Part shown: positions 10,028-19,156 of the stretch, in pieces
Position numbering within the stretch: the first letter of the stretch is position 1
How the letters are laid out: every line of letters starts with the position of its first letter
Source of the DNA: Lactifluus volemus
Taxonomy: Eukaryota; Basidiomycota; Agaricomycetes; Russulales; Russulaceae
DNA length: 64,000 nt
Assembly: GCA_022376515.1 (NCBI GenBank)
Contig: WTXI01000116.1
Coordinates: forward strand, 48,648 to 112,647
Direction: 5' to 3'
The notes under the pieces: model-generated
The model's database searches: none
What the model was told of the DNA's origin: nothing
Seen by the model: the letters and a program-made list of their open reading frames with translations, nothing else
Made by a program: the position numbers and the translations under genes

Positions 10028-10605
10028 ACAACCGGCAGACAACCTGTGTTGAACAGGAAAGCCAGGGAAGTAGGACTTTTCGGGGTATCACCTTGATCAC
10101 CAAATTTTCTAAGAACCCAAAAGCCCACCGAAAAAAAACCACAGGAAGGAAGACCTAAGGAGAAAAAAGGAGTGTCAGTAAGCAAGCAACATTTTAGGGT
10201 AAGACACACACCTCAAATGAGGCACCAAAAATGTGTAGAGGGAGGTGGCAAGATGAGTGGTGAAAGCAGTAAAAGCTAAGGGAGATAAGATAAGATTTCG
10301 ATTTTTTACACAGTGAAAAGAGCAAAACATGCCTTTGTACAATCAGAATATGATAGGTTTGAAGAGTGAAAGGGAACAAAAATGGTTAAGGGAGCAGAGA
10401 AAGGGGAGGGAGATGTGGAGATGAAGTTGAAGAGTTTGAGGGCTGTGTATGTGGAAAATTTTCGTCGAGCGACGTCGAGATTTTGCTTAGTCACGTTCAC
10501 CTTCCTTTTTCGAGGTGAGCAGTGGCTGGAGTGACTGCAGCGCGCAGAGTTCGTTCTTACTAAGCAGCACCTTCCGTTTTGGGCCTGTAAAGCGGAGCAG
10601 CCCCC
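10028..10605. other. Spacer between the two Ty3 elements
   Basis: Purine-rich on the + strand, no convincing gene. An acceptor-like AG at 10055-10056 followed by about 13 open codons (V-K-A-R-E...) could be the displaced next exon of the kinase at 17-856; this is speculative. Confidence 0.4.
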
Positions 10606-10683
10606 GCTGACTAATAGTGACTAAGCAAAACGTCCAAATGCGGGACTGAGCTGTTTTATATTATGGACAAGCTCTTGTCCGTG
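10606..10683. repeat. ~140-bp tandem repeat, left part (split by element 2)
   Basis: Contains GTGACTAAGCA and TGTTTTATATTATGGACAAG, repeated at 19220-19298. Its last five bases CCGTG are the left target duplication of element 2. Confidence 0.8.
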
Positions 10684-11620
10684 TGTCTCGGTTCGCAGGG
10701 ACCGTGGCTCGAAGTGAGCGTCGTTCTGGTTGGCTATTTGCTGTGGTGAGTCGGACAAGACTAGCAACACCAAATAGTCGATTCTAGCACGCGCAGACAA
10801 GGTCCTAGAGGAGTAGACTTGACTGTGCGAACTCTTGGTGTCTGTATCGCGCGAGGCGGTTAATACGGGCCGGCGCACGCGATGGTCGGAGTTACCGTTC
10901 CCAAAAGGGATAGACGGTGGCAGATGGGTTAATGACAATGTGTAGGTTCAACCGCAACACGGGCGCGAGTGTAATTGGAATGTAAGAGATGCTCGCCTTC
11001 CAAGGACACTCGTGAGAGGTTGAACTAAGGTTCGAGGGCGGACGCGGGGTGAGAAGTGGGGACTACTTCTCACAGCGCGTTCGTATTAGGGTTCAGGCGT
11101 CTGGGGACTTGTTGCACGGAAATGGAACAAATTCACAGATGTCTGATCGTGGCGCGAAGTACCTGGATCAAGGTACGAAGAGGGGATTCACAAGAAGAGG
11201 GGAGGAGATGCGATGCGAGTGTGAACAGGAGACAATGAACTGCGATTCTAGACGAAGCTGAAGCTGGGGCTTTAGCTCGTCTACAGGGCCCTATTTATGC
11301 GTACAGAGGGCCAGCCAACTATCCTACAAAGGTCACAGTACAGTAGCGAAGTCAAGACTATTGACTAAGGACCTGAGTCAGTTCTGATGACTCAAGAACT
11401 GACTCAGTGCGTCTGACTCAAGATCTGAGTCAAGAACGCTGACTCAAGATTTGAGTCATCATCCCTGAGTCAAATACACGTCCAAAACGGCGATGCACAG
11501 CCCCTAGAAATCGCACAGAGGGGGCTGGCCAAGGAAAGGGATCCTAGGTCATAACACAAGTCGAAAAATAGACAGAAAATAGCAAGAGGAATGGGCCGGG
11601 CGGCCCGCATAACCGTAACA
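10684..11620 (-). repeat. 3' LTR of element 2 (937 bp)
   Basis: TGTCTCGG...CCGTAACA on the + strand, matching 18220-19156. Carries the TATA box (11290-11300) and the TGASTCA cluster (11374-11472). Confidence 0.95.
11374..11472. promoter_or_regulatory. Eight TGA(C/G)TCA sites in the 3' LTR
   Basis: Same cluster as 18910-19008 in the 5' LTR; see that entry. Confidence 0.75.
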
Positions 11621-11633
11621 GTACCCTCTCTCC
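11621..11633 (-). other. Polypurine tract of element 2
   Basis: GGAGAGAGGGTAC on the transcribed strand, directly next to the 3' LTR. Confidence 0.75.
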
Positions 11634-11657
11634 TAGGCGCATGTACCACCATGCGCC

Positions 11658-14600
11658 TTAGTCACCCCTGTCCATGGATTCCCAGTCAATGTCATCCCAA
11701 AGCGCCTCACCTGCATCAACGTCATCGGCGTCATACTCATCCCAATAATGAGCAACGGGCTGCAACTCCGTGGCTCTGACAGGACAGCTCCTCCCATAGT
11801 ACTGGTGGTCAGGGAAGACCCGGCACCTATGGACAGTGCAACGCGTATGGGGGTGGTGACAGTCATGGGAGTAATGCCCTCTCTTTTGGCAGTAGAGGCA
11901 CTCCCTCCACAAGGGGCAATCTTCGTACCTGTGGTCCACCCCATCCTTGTTGCACTTACCACAGTAGAAGGAGCGCTTGCCCTTCCTCTTGCGCTTGCCT
12001 GTGATTTTCAGAGGGCTGACTCCGGAATCACCACCAGACGGCCCCCCATGCGCCGAAGACGCGACGACGAGTGGACGTAGGCCGTCCCCATCTGCTGCAC
12101 GTACCCCCTGGAGTTGATGAGCACTGTCACCTGCAGAAGGTTGGGCCCAGCTGAAGACCTTCCAGGGATCGTAAGGGGATTCGGATCGCAGCGCGTGGGG
12201 GTCTCCAGCGACATGACTTCTGGCTGGAACCTCATGTCCGCTGCTAGCGTCTCCAGGGCTTCCTGGATAGGCGAGAGTTGGGGAGGCGGCGTTGGACCTG
12301 GGAGAGGAGATGGGGTCCTCGGATGGTACGAGGGGCTGCGGCGAGGCTCTTGGCGAGGCGAGCGGGTGGTCCTCCTGTACGGTGGAGGCGCGGATCTGGG
12401 CTGGTTCTGCTGGGGTGTCCTCGGCAAGGGACGCCTCTGAGAAGGACCACTCTCCCCCCTCACAGACCGCGAGGGAGTTGAACGACGAGTCGAGGAGTTG
12501 GAGGTAGTCCTCCTCTGAGTTGGGGTATTGGAACGCAAGTTGTAAGGCATTACTCATCAAGGAGGAGGTAGTGGGGGTGATGATGGTGCGAATACGTCGT
12601 TTCTTCTTGGCTTTTATCCTCCCCCCTCCTATCGCATTGGGGTTGCGCTGATAGAACTCCTTAATGAGCTCCGGAGCTTTCACATTGCCAGCGGGTTCCC
12701 AACTATCATGAGCGGGTGAATATCCCTTCCAATGAAGGAGATACTCAAGCTTTTCTGCCTTCCCTTTCTTGCGCGCATCAATGATCTGTTCCACCTCATA
12801 TTCCGGTTCGCCTTCCATCAGATCAGGTGGCGGTTCCATGAAATTGCGCCCATGCTCCTCCGTCTCCTTGTAAGGTGTTAACAAGGATGCATGGAAGACG
12901 TTGTGAATGCGCCAGTGTGGGGGAAGCTGAAGGCGGTACACCACAGGGGAAATGACGTCAATGATGGGGAATGGACCATATCTCTTTGGTCCCAACTTTG
13001 CGGACGGATACATTGTCTTTAGGTTTGTTCCCTCCAACAACACTTGTTGTCCTTTTTCGAATGGGTAGAAGTGCCTTTGACCCTTCTTTCTCTGGCGCCT
13101 TTTTAGCCACAGTTCCTGCGCTTTTCTGATAGCATCCTGGGCGCGCTCCCTAGCCTCCTTAAGCCACATCTGTCTTTGATGTAACGCTGGGATATTCGTG
13201 CTTTTCCCGGAGGGGTGGATGATTGGGTTTGCGCCCCACAAGAGCTCACAGGGAGCCTTCCCTGTGCTCGCATTTGGCCAGGAGTTGTGAACAAATTGGG
13301 CAAGAGGAAGAAGGTTTGCCCAGTCGTCTTGTTGGCTGCTTCCATAGATCCGCAAATACTGCTCCACCCACTGATTAGCGCGTTCTGATTGTCCGTCAGT
13401 CTGCGGATGATAAGCAGAGCTGATGTTCTGTGTGATTCCTAGCAGTTCACACATCTGGCGGGTGAAGTGTGCAGTAAAACGGGGATCTCTGTCTGAGATG
13501 ACGTGGTGGGGGCAGCCAAAGAGAGGGAAGATGTGTTCCACGTAGAGCCGGGCCACTTCTTCTGCGTCAATTGTCTTCTGACAGGGCAAGAAGAAGGCTG
13601 CCTTCGAGCAATCGTGGTCCACCACTGTGAGGATCGAGTCATATCCCTTTGAGACTGGGAGATCGGTGATGAGGTCAAGGGAAATGGTCTGGAAGGGGAT
13701 TGCCTTTGGCTCAACAGTGATTGGCATCAATGGTGGTTTAGGTTTCACAGTGTTGGGTTTCGTCATTTGGCAAGTTGCACATCCTTTGACGTAGTTCTGG
13801 ACGAACTGCCGCATCGTCGGCCACCAGTAGTCCTCGGACACCTTCTGAAGCGTCGTGGCAATGCCTGGGTGCCCGGCCAAGGCATGGTCATGGTACTCAT
13901 GTAAGATTTGTCGCTTCAGATCCTCCTGGTCCGCGACCACAGGTCTTCCCTGATGCACCCAGTGGTGATTTACTGAGTCCAGTGGGTAGGAGCGATGCAG
14001 CTCTGCGAAATAGCTCGGTGTGCGTGCTTGCCAATCCCAAACCTGTTGTTCGAGACTGCTGACCTCCGCTGCCCGCGCGAAGAGTTTGTCAGGCAGGACA
14101 AGGGTGTTTTCGTTGTCATGTTTTCCTTCGTCCACCCCTGGTGGCCTGGACAATGCGTCAGCCTTGTTCAGCTTGCCTGGGCGGTGCACTAGTTTGTAAT
14201 TGTAGTCTGCAAGGTCACTGAGGTACCTTGCTACGCGTCGGTTGATTCTTTGGGGTTGCCGGTAATATCGAAGATTATTATGATCGGTGTGCACAATGGC
14301 AGTGAAGGGAGAGGAGAGGAACAAGTGTCTCCATCGTCGCAAACCCCGAATCACCGCCAAGAGCTCTCTATCATGGACGTCATACCCTCTCTCAGCTTCG
14401 CTCAATGTCTGGGAGTGGTAGCCCACTGGACAGAGCCTCTGTTTGTCATTTCGTTGGTAGAGGATGGCCCCAGTGGCATACTGGGACGCATCCACCTCCA
14501 TCTCGAAGGGGCGGTCATAGTCAGGTCTCTGGAGGACAGGGTCGGACTCTATGATCTGGAGGAGTGCATCCAAGGCTTTGGTGCACTCGTCCGTCCACTT

Positions 14601-16118
14601 GAATGGTCGTCCCTTCTTCAGTAAGGCAGTGAGTGGCGCCGCGAGGTGTGCAAAGTGGGGAATGAACGGTCTCTGATACCCCAACACACCAAGCGTGCTC
14701 CGGACCTCCTTTACTGAAGACAAGGTTCGAGGCCATTGAGATAGTCCTTTCCTCTTTGTGGGGTCGATGCGGATGGTCCCGTGTTCCACACGGATGCCAA
14801 GGTAGTCAATGCTGGTCTGCTCGAACTTGCACTTCGACAGTTTGAGGAAGAAGGATTCTTGGCGGAACATCTCGAGGATTTCTCGGACTATCCTCCTATG
14901 TTCCTCCACGTCTCCTCCTGTGGCCACCAAGACATCATCCATGTACACAAACACCTTCCCTGGGTAACGGTTCATGATCTTAGCAAAGACCCGATCCATG
15001 CAACGCTGAAAGGTGGCTGGAGAGTTCTGGAGGCCGAAGAGCATCACCTTTGGTTGGTACAGGCCAAAGGGAGTCTTAAACGCAGCCTTCCATCGATCCT
15101 CAGGGCGAATCTGGATGTTATGATAGCCCCAACGAATGTCCAGTGCCGTGAAGAGGGTGCGTCCGTGCAACGCTTCCAGAATTTGCTCAATGCGAGGGAT
15201 GGGGTACACATCTCGAATCGTCCAACTGTTCACTTCCCTATAGTCCTGGATGGGTCGGAGACTCCCATCTCTTTTCTTTATAAAGAACCAAGGGGTCGAC
15301 CAGGGAGAGTTGGACTTTTCGATGAATCCCCACTGCTCATTCTCTTTCAAGAACTTCTGGGTCGCTTCCTTCTCCTCCCTCGTGAGGGCATAGACTTTAC
15401 AATTGATGGAAGCTGGGGCGTCCTCCTTCAAGACAATGGCGTGATCCTCTGGTCGTGAAGGTGGGAAACGATGGGATTTTTCTTCGTCAAAGACGTCCGC
15501 ATAGTCTCGGTATTGGGGTGGTAGCACCTCGTGCTTTTCCCCACTGGCTACCTGCTCTTGGTGCGCCTTTATGGCCCATTCCTGGGCCACATTGGTGCGA
15601 TCAATGCGTGCTGGTTCCTTCTCCCTGTCCTTGTATATCTGACGAGGGCGCTGGAACTTCCTCCACTTGGTTTCGATCCGTACTCCCCCGTTCTGTACTT
15701 CTCCCTTGGTCCAATCGATGCGAGGATTGAACTCTGAGAGCCAAGGGTGCCCCAAGAGGACACGATCTTTGCCAAGATTGGTGACATAGAACCGCTGGAG
15801 AGTGTCTTTGTCCCCCACGACACAGCGAAGAACACAATACTCCGTAAGTGTCCCAGCCTGGTTCTGGGTTCCATCCACATTGTAGACGTAGCGGGGGTGA
15901 GGGAGTTTATGAGTGCTGAGTCCCCATCGGCGGACTGTGCGCTGATCAAGGAAGTTTTCCGTGGCTCCACTGTCGACTAAGGCGACATCTGCGACCGTTT
16001 TGTGGACATTTGAAAACGAAATGGGCAAATTCAAAGCATTGGCATTGGCATAGCTAATGTACATTCGTTTCAGTCCTAAGGCTCGTACCCAGGTCGCGCG
16101 GCACGAGCTCTTCAAAAA
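11658..16118 (-). CDS. Element 2 pol: protease, RT, RNase H, integrase, chromodomain, Cys/His module
   Basis: Open over 1,485 codons from 16115, entered from gag by a -1 overlap. Residues: aspartic protease DSG 48-50; RT YMDD 391-394; RNase H EVDAS 540-544; integrase HHCC finger (H739/H742, H744/H749, C779, C782); integrase core D814, D875, E911 with 35 residues between the last two (DD35E); chromodomain about 1103-1158 (YEVEQIIDARKK, LLHWKGY, SWEP). Then a low-complexity linker 1160-1380 overlapped by a conserved +1 ORF, and a Cys/His module 1385-1445 with CX2CX6HX4C, a canonical CX2CX4HX4C (CLYCQKRGHYSHDC) and a third C/H group. All catalytic residues are present. A module beyond the chromodomain is unusual for this family. 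Confidence 0.95.
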   Translation of the reverse strand, partial: FLKSSCRATWVRALGLKRMYISYANANALNLPISFSNVHKTVADVALVDSGATENFLDQRTVRRWGLSTHKLPHPRYVYNVDGTQNQAGTLTEYCVLRCVVGDKDTLQRFYVTNLGKDRVLLGHPWLSEFNPRIDWTKGEVQNGGVRIETKWRKFQRPRQIYKDREKEPARIDRTNVAQEWAIKAHQEQVASGEKHEVLPPQYRDYADVFDEEKSHRFPPSRPEDHAIVLKEDAPASINCKVYALTREEKEATQKFLKENEQWGFIEKSNSPWSTPWFFIKKRDGSLRPIQDYREVNSWTIRDVYPIPRIEQILEALHGRTLFTALDIRWGYHNIQIRPEDRWKAAFKTPFGLYQPKVMLFGLQNSPATFQRCMDRVFAKIMNRYPGKVFVYMDDVLVATGGDVEEHRRIVREILEMFRQESFFLKLSKCKFEQTSIDYLGIRVEHGTIRIDPTKRKGLSQWPRTLSSVKEVRSTLGVLGYQRPFIPHFAHLAAPLTALLKKGRPFKWTDECTKALDALLQIIESDPVLQRPDYDRPFEMEVDASQYATGAILYQRNDKQRLCPVGYHSQTLSEAERGYDVHDRELLAVIRGLRRWRHLFLSSPFTAIVHTDHNNLRYYRQPQRINRRVARYLSDLADYNYKLVHRPGKLNKADALSRPPGVDEGKHDNENTLVLPDKLFARAAEVSSLEQQVWDWQARTPSYFAELHRSYPLDSVNHHWVHQGRPVVADQEDLKRQILHEYHDHALAGHPGIATTLQKVSEDYWWPTMRQFVQNYVKGCATCQMTKPNTVKPKPPLMPITVEPKAIPFQTISLDLITDLPVSKGYDSILTVVDHDCSKAAFFLPCQKTIDAEEVARLYVEHIFPLFGCPHHVISDRDPRFTAHFTRQMCELLGITQNISSAYHPQTDGQSERANQWVEQYLRIYGSSQQDDWANLLPLAQFVHNSWPNASTGKAPCELLWGANPIIHPSGKSTNIPALHQRQMWLKEARERAQDAIRKAQELWLKRRQRKKGQRHFYPFEKGQQVLLEGTNLKTMYPSAKLGPKRYGPFPIIDVISPVVYRLQLPPHWRIHNVFHASLLTPYKETEEHGRNFMEPPPDLMEGEPEYEVEQIIDARKKGKAEKLEYLLHWKGYSPAHDSWEPAGNVKAPELIKEFYQRNPNAIGGGRIKAKKKRRIRTIITPTTSSLMSNALQLAFQYPNSEEDYLQLLDSSFNSLAVCEGGEWSFSEASLAEDTPAEPAQIRASTVQEDHPLASPRASPQPLVPSEDPISSPRSNAASPTLAYPGSPGDASSGHEVPARSHVAGDPHALRSESPYDPWKVFSWAQPSAGDSAHQLQGVRAADGDGLRPLVVASSAHGGPSGGDSGVSPLKITGKRKRKGKRSFYCGKCNKDGVDHRYEDCPLWRECLYCQKRGHYSHDCHHPHTRCTVHRCRVFPDHQYYGRSCPVRATELQPVAHYWDEYDADDVDAGEALWDDIDWESMDRGD
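12008..12550 (-). CDS. Overprinted ORF in the 3' end of element 2 pol (+1 frame)
   Basis: 180-codon ORF with a true ATG at 12550, starting MPYNLRSNTP, in the +1 phase of pol, ending with TGA just before the Cys/His module. Arg/Pro/Ser-rich N-terminal half; a more ordered C-terminal part (LLQVTVLINS, GTAYV, SRLRR). It matches the ORF at 1761-2633 of element 1 in the same phase. Over the motif RSPSYHxRTPxP the two elements differ mostly at synonymous third positions of this frame, while pol codons for the same bases give different residues. That points to selection on this frame. Function unknown; basic and Pro-rich character would fit nucleic-acid or protein binding. Confidence 0.75.
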   Translation of the reverse strand: MPYNLRSNTPTQRRTTSNSSTRRSTPSRSVRGESGPSQRRPLPRTPQQNQPRSAPPPYRRTTRSPRQEPRRSPSYHPRTPSPLPGPTPPPQLSPIQEALETLAADMRFQPEVMSLETPTRCDPNPLTIPGRSSAGPNLLQVTVLINSRGYVQQMGTAYVHSSSRLRRMGGRLVVIPESAL

Positions 16119-18031
16119 TCCTGGGGCGCAGAGTCGGTGGAGTCAACCATATCCTTGATAAAGCGTTCCTTGTCGTCGTCAGACAACTTCATAAGTCCGT
16201 CCATGAGCTGGTCGCGTGTGATTTCTTTCTTCTCTTCTTCAACGGCCCGCACTGCAGCGGGGCGCTGTGCAGGCTTGCTGCCCTTGTTCTGGTTCTTTTT
16301 CTTCTCAGGACACATGCGGCTCACATGGCCCTGTCGTCAACAGGTGAAGCAGCGACCTTCCGCCACTAGTTTCTTCTTTTCTTCAGGGGTAGGCCCCCCT
16401 GTAGAGATGGCGTCAACATCCATGGCGTCAGAGGGTCGGGGTTTCGTGTGCCTGTCCTGCTGGTACCTCCCTAGCGCCGCAGCAAGGCGTTGGCGGAAGT
16501 TTTGGCCTGGCTTGTCTCCAGAGGTGGCTCTGGCTTCGATCCACCTCCCTTGGCGCCTCAGGGCCGCGTCTTGCCATCCCTTCAGAGTATCAGGTAGGGT
16601 GGCCTCAAAATCAATGATCTTTTCACGGAGGACTCGCTTCAAGCCATCCTTGAATCGAAGGAGGGTCCCTTGCTCATTTGGACCCCACTTGGCGAGAGCG
16701 ATTAGTGTATTGAAATCATTGATGTACGTTTTGAGGTCCTCCCCTTGCATCTGCAGGGTGAGCAGGCGCCCCAATGCCTCCTCTCTGGCCACAGTGTTCT
16801 GGAACTGAGCTTTGAACGCATTGTCAAAGTCCGTCCAGACCTGTTCATTGTTTGGGTCAATGGCCAGAAGGTGGTTTGGGTACTGCCGCCACATTGCTAC
16901 CCCATTCATCAAAGGTTGGATGATTCCATCGACCCACTGATCGACTGCTTTGCCTCGGATCCTTCCCACACAGGTGAGGACCCGCATGTAGGGGCTGCTT
17001 ATGGAGGGGTGGTCCCGATTCATCTCCCAGAAGACTGTGAAGGTGCGGCGGAAGCGCGCGAGGTCGTCGCGATCTCCATTGAAAATTTCAGGGATCGTGC
17101 CAAAAAGGGCCGATGAGTGGGGCGGTTGGCCCCCTGCTGGTTGTCCTCCTGCAGGAGCGCCTCCCCCACCACCGCCTCCTCCGCCTCCACCTCCGCCTCC
17201 ACCTCCACCTCCACCGCCGCCTCCACTTCCTCCCGGCTGTGCCCCAGCCGGAGGTCCTCCTCCGGGTTGCCCAGAGGAGCTGAATCCTGTGATGCCAGCT
17301 AGTGCTGCTGGTGCGGTAATGGCAGTGCTGACTGCAGCCGACCTGATGAACGCACTACCACTAGGCACACTAGGATGAGGTTGTGGAGCGGGGGAGAGAG
17401 CGGCTGGAAACATGGTGGGGTCCACCAACATTCCACTGGTTGGGTCTGTCACCATTGACACACTGACGTCGGAGTATGGTGAGTCCATTTGCTTTTGTAC
17501 TGGGGGCACTTGCAACGTTGAGGTTGGTTCAAGCTGCTGATGAATTCCTGGGGGAACACTGGTTAAAGGGGGCTGTGCGGCTTGATAGACCGGTTCAAAT
17601 AACTGTCCACTAGGTGAAAGTGCTTCGGGTCGTTCTGGGGTACTTCCAGATCCTGAGCCTGCCGGTGTTAAGGACAGCGCGTGTACTGGATAGTCTGGGT
17701 GCTGTGGATCACTTGGTTTCCACCAGCCGAGTTCAAATCGTGCGATGTCGTCGTCTGTGACGTATCTCCCTCTCTCTGTCGCGTAGGTCTGCGGTTTATC
17801 GAACCACTCGACGTGATACCACTTCTGGTTGATAAACTCGATGGGTCCGTGTGGATCTCCTTTGTCAAAAGCCCAATAGGCACTTTGCTTGGGGTTTTCT
17901 TGACGTTCTATCCAAAAGGCGTGCCCAACTACGTGGTCTGGGAGGTCTGGTGTGTCTCTGGTTTCGACTCTGGTGAGCCCCCCCTTCTCTGAGGTCCAAC
18001 CAACAGTTATGGAAGCCGTTTTGTCGATCAA
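16112..18031 (-). pseudogene. Element 2 gag (one in-frame TGA in the zinc knuckle)
   Basis: Starts at 18031 and is open for 564 codons to a TGA at 16337-16339; the same frame goes on for 75 more codons to 16112. N-terminal domain shared with element 1 (EFIN..WY...GWW..D..HP-Y). A poly-Gly tract sits in the middle, then capsid (PEIFNGDRDDLARFRRTF) and nucleocapsid with a CCHC knuckle in which the residue after the second Cys is the TGA: CFTC-stop-RQGHVSRMC. Gly is common there (GGA to TGA is one change). Either a recent nonsense change, a sequencing error, or a readthrough site. Pol starts in the -1 frame at the gag end. Confidence 0.85.
17161..17230 (-). repeat. GGN trinucleotide tract (poly-Gly in gag)
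   Basis: Run of CCN triplets on the + strand coding about 23 consecutive Gly on the - strand in the gag linker. Likely length-variable. The + strand Pro-rich frame is a by-product. Confidence 0.85.
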
Positions 18032-18207
18032 TCGCCCACTCTTCGCAAGAGGAGCGGTCTCAGTAGCCTATAAGTTGTTCCCTCTAGCAAGAGGAACGAA
18101 AAATTTCTGTGCACTCTGGCACACACTTTCTCGGCCTGAAAAGAAAGTGGGCAACGGTCTGGTTCGTTCGGGGTACACTTCTTGTGACGAAGAAGTGGAG
18201 GGGTAGG

Positions 18208-18218
18208 AGCTTCAGCTT
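18208..18218 (-). other. Primer binding site of element 2 (self-priming type)
   Basis: AAGCTGAAGCT on the transcribed strand, one base from the 5' LTR. It is an exact 11-nt complement of AGCTTCAGCTT (18801-18791), which starts 25 nt after the TATA-like box and is the predicted RNA 5' end. Confidence 0.72.
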
Positions 18219-18790
18219 ATGTCTCGGTTCGCAGGGACCGTGGCTCGAAGTGAGCGTCGTTCTGGTTGGCTATTTGCTGTGGTGAGTCGGACAAGACTAG
18301 CAACACCAAATAGTCGATTCTAGCACGCGCAGACAAGGTCCTAGAGGAGTAGACTTGACTGTGCGAACTCTTGGTGTCTGTATCGCGCGAGGCGGTTAAT
18401 ACGGGCCGGCGCACGCGATGGTCGGAGTTACCGTTCCCAAAAGGGATAGACGGTGGCAGATGGGTTAATGACAATGTGTAGGTTCAACCGCAACACGGGC
18501 GCGAGTGTAATTGGAATGTAAGAGATGCTCGCCTTCCAAGGACACTCGTGAGAGGTTGAACTAAGGTTCGAGGGCGGACGCGGGGTGAGAAGTGGGGACT
18601 ACTTCTCACAGCGCGTTCGTATTAGGGTTCAGGCGTCTGGGGACTTGTTGCACGGAAATGGAACAAATTCACAGATGTCTGATCGTGGCGCGAAGTACCT
18701 GGATCAAGGTACGAAGAGGGGATTCACAAGAAGAGGGGAGGAGATGCGATGCGAGTGTGAACAGGAGACAATGAACTGCGATTCTAGACG

Positions 18791-18836
18791 AAGCTGAAGC
18801 TGGGGCTTTAGCTCGTCTACAGGGCCCTATTTATGC
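18791..18836 (-). promoter_or_regulatory. Core promoter of element 2: TATA-like box and predicted RNA start
   Basis: On the - strand GCATAAATAGG (18836-18826), then 25 nt to AGCTTCAGCTTCG. Element 1 has the same 25-nt spacing and the same CGTCT after its 11-nt leader. Start site inferred from spacing and PBS complementarity. Confidence 0.6.
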
Positions 18837-18909
18837 GTACAGAGGGCCAGCCAACTATCCTACAAAGGTCACAGTACAGTAGCGAAGTCAAGACTATTGA
18901 CTAAGGACC

Positions 18910-19008
18910 TGAGTCAGTTCTGATGACTCAAGAACTGACTCAGTGCGTCTGACTCAAGATCTGAGTCAAGAACGCTGACTCAAGATTTGAGTCATCATCC
19001 CTGAGTCA
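18910..19008. promoter_or_regulatory. Cluster of eight AP-1/Gcn4-type sites in the U3 promoter
   Basis: TGA(C/G)TCA occurs at 18910, 18924, 18936, 18950, 18962, 18976, 18988 and 19002 within 99 bp, about 75-175 bp upstream of the TATA box. This heptamer is the binding site of bZIP factors of the Gcn4/CpcA and AP-1 types. The density suggests bZIP-driven, stress- or starvation-linked transcription of the element. Confidence 0.75.
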
Positions 19009-19156
19009 AATACACGTCCAAAACGGCGATGCACAGCCCCTAGAAATCGCACAGAGGGGGCTGGCCAAGGAAAGGGATCCTAGGTCATAACACAAGTCGA
19101 AAAATAGACAGAAAATAGCAAGAGGAATGGGCCGGGCGGCCCGCATAACCGTAACA

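Larger units (their letters stand above)
10684..19156 (-). mobile_element. Ty3/gypsy chromovirus element 2 (near-intact)
   Basis: 8.47-kb LTR retrotransposon with two 937-bp LTRs in which I see no difference, flanked by a perfect 5-bp target duplication CCGTG (10679-10683 and 19157-19161). Order in the (-) direction: 5' LTR, PBS, gag, pol, polypurine tract, 3' LTR. Pol is open over 1,485 codons. The only lesion seen is a TGA in the gag zinc knuckle. Identical LTRs and an intact duplication argue for a recent insertion. Confidence 0.96.
18220..19156 (-). repeat. 5' LTR of element 2 (937 bp)
   Basis: Promoter LTR of the element. U3 runs from 19156 leftwards through the TGASTCA cluster to the TATA box at 18826-18836. 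Confidence 0.95.

Noticed and set aside
11049..11261. Small ORFs inside the LTRs (also 18585-18797, 1206-1394, 9797-9985)
   Set aside because: Identical in both LTRs only because the LTRs are; no protein features, and they overlap promoter sequence.
17001..17378. Poly-Pro ORF on + strand
   Set aside because: Antisense of the poly-Gly tract in gag.
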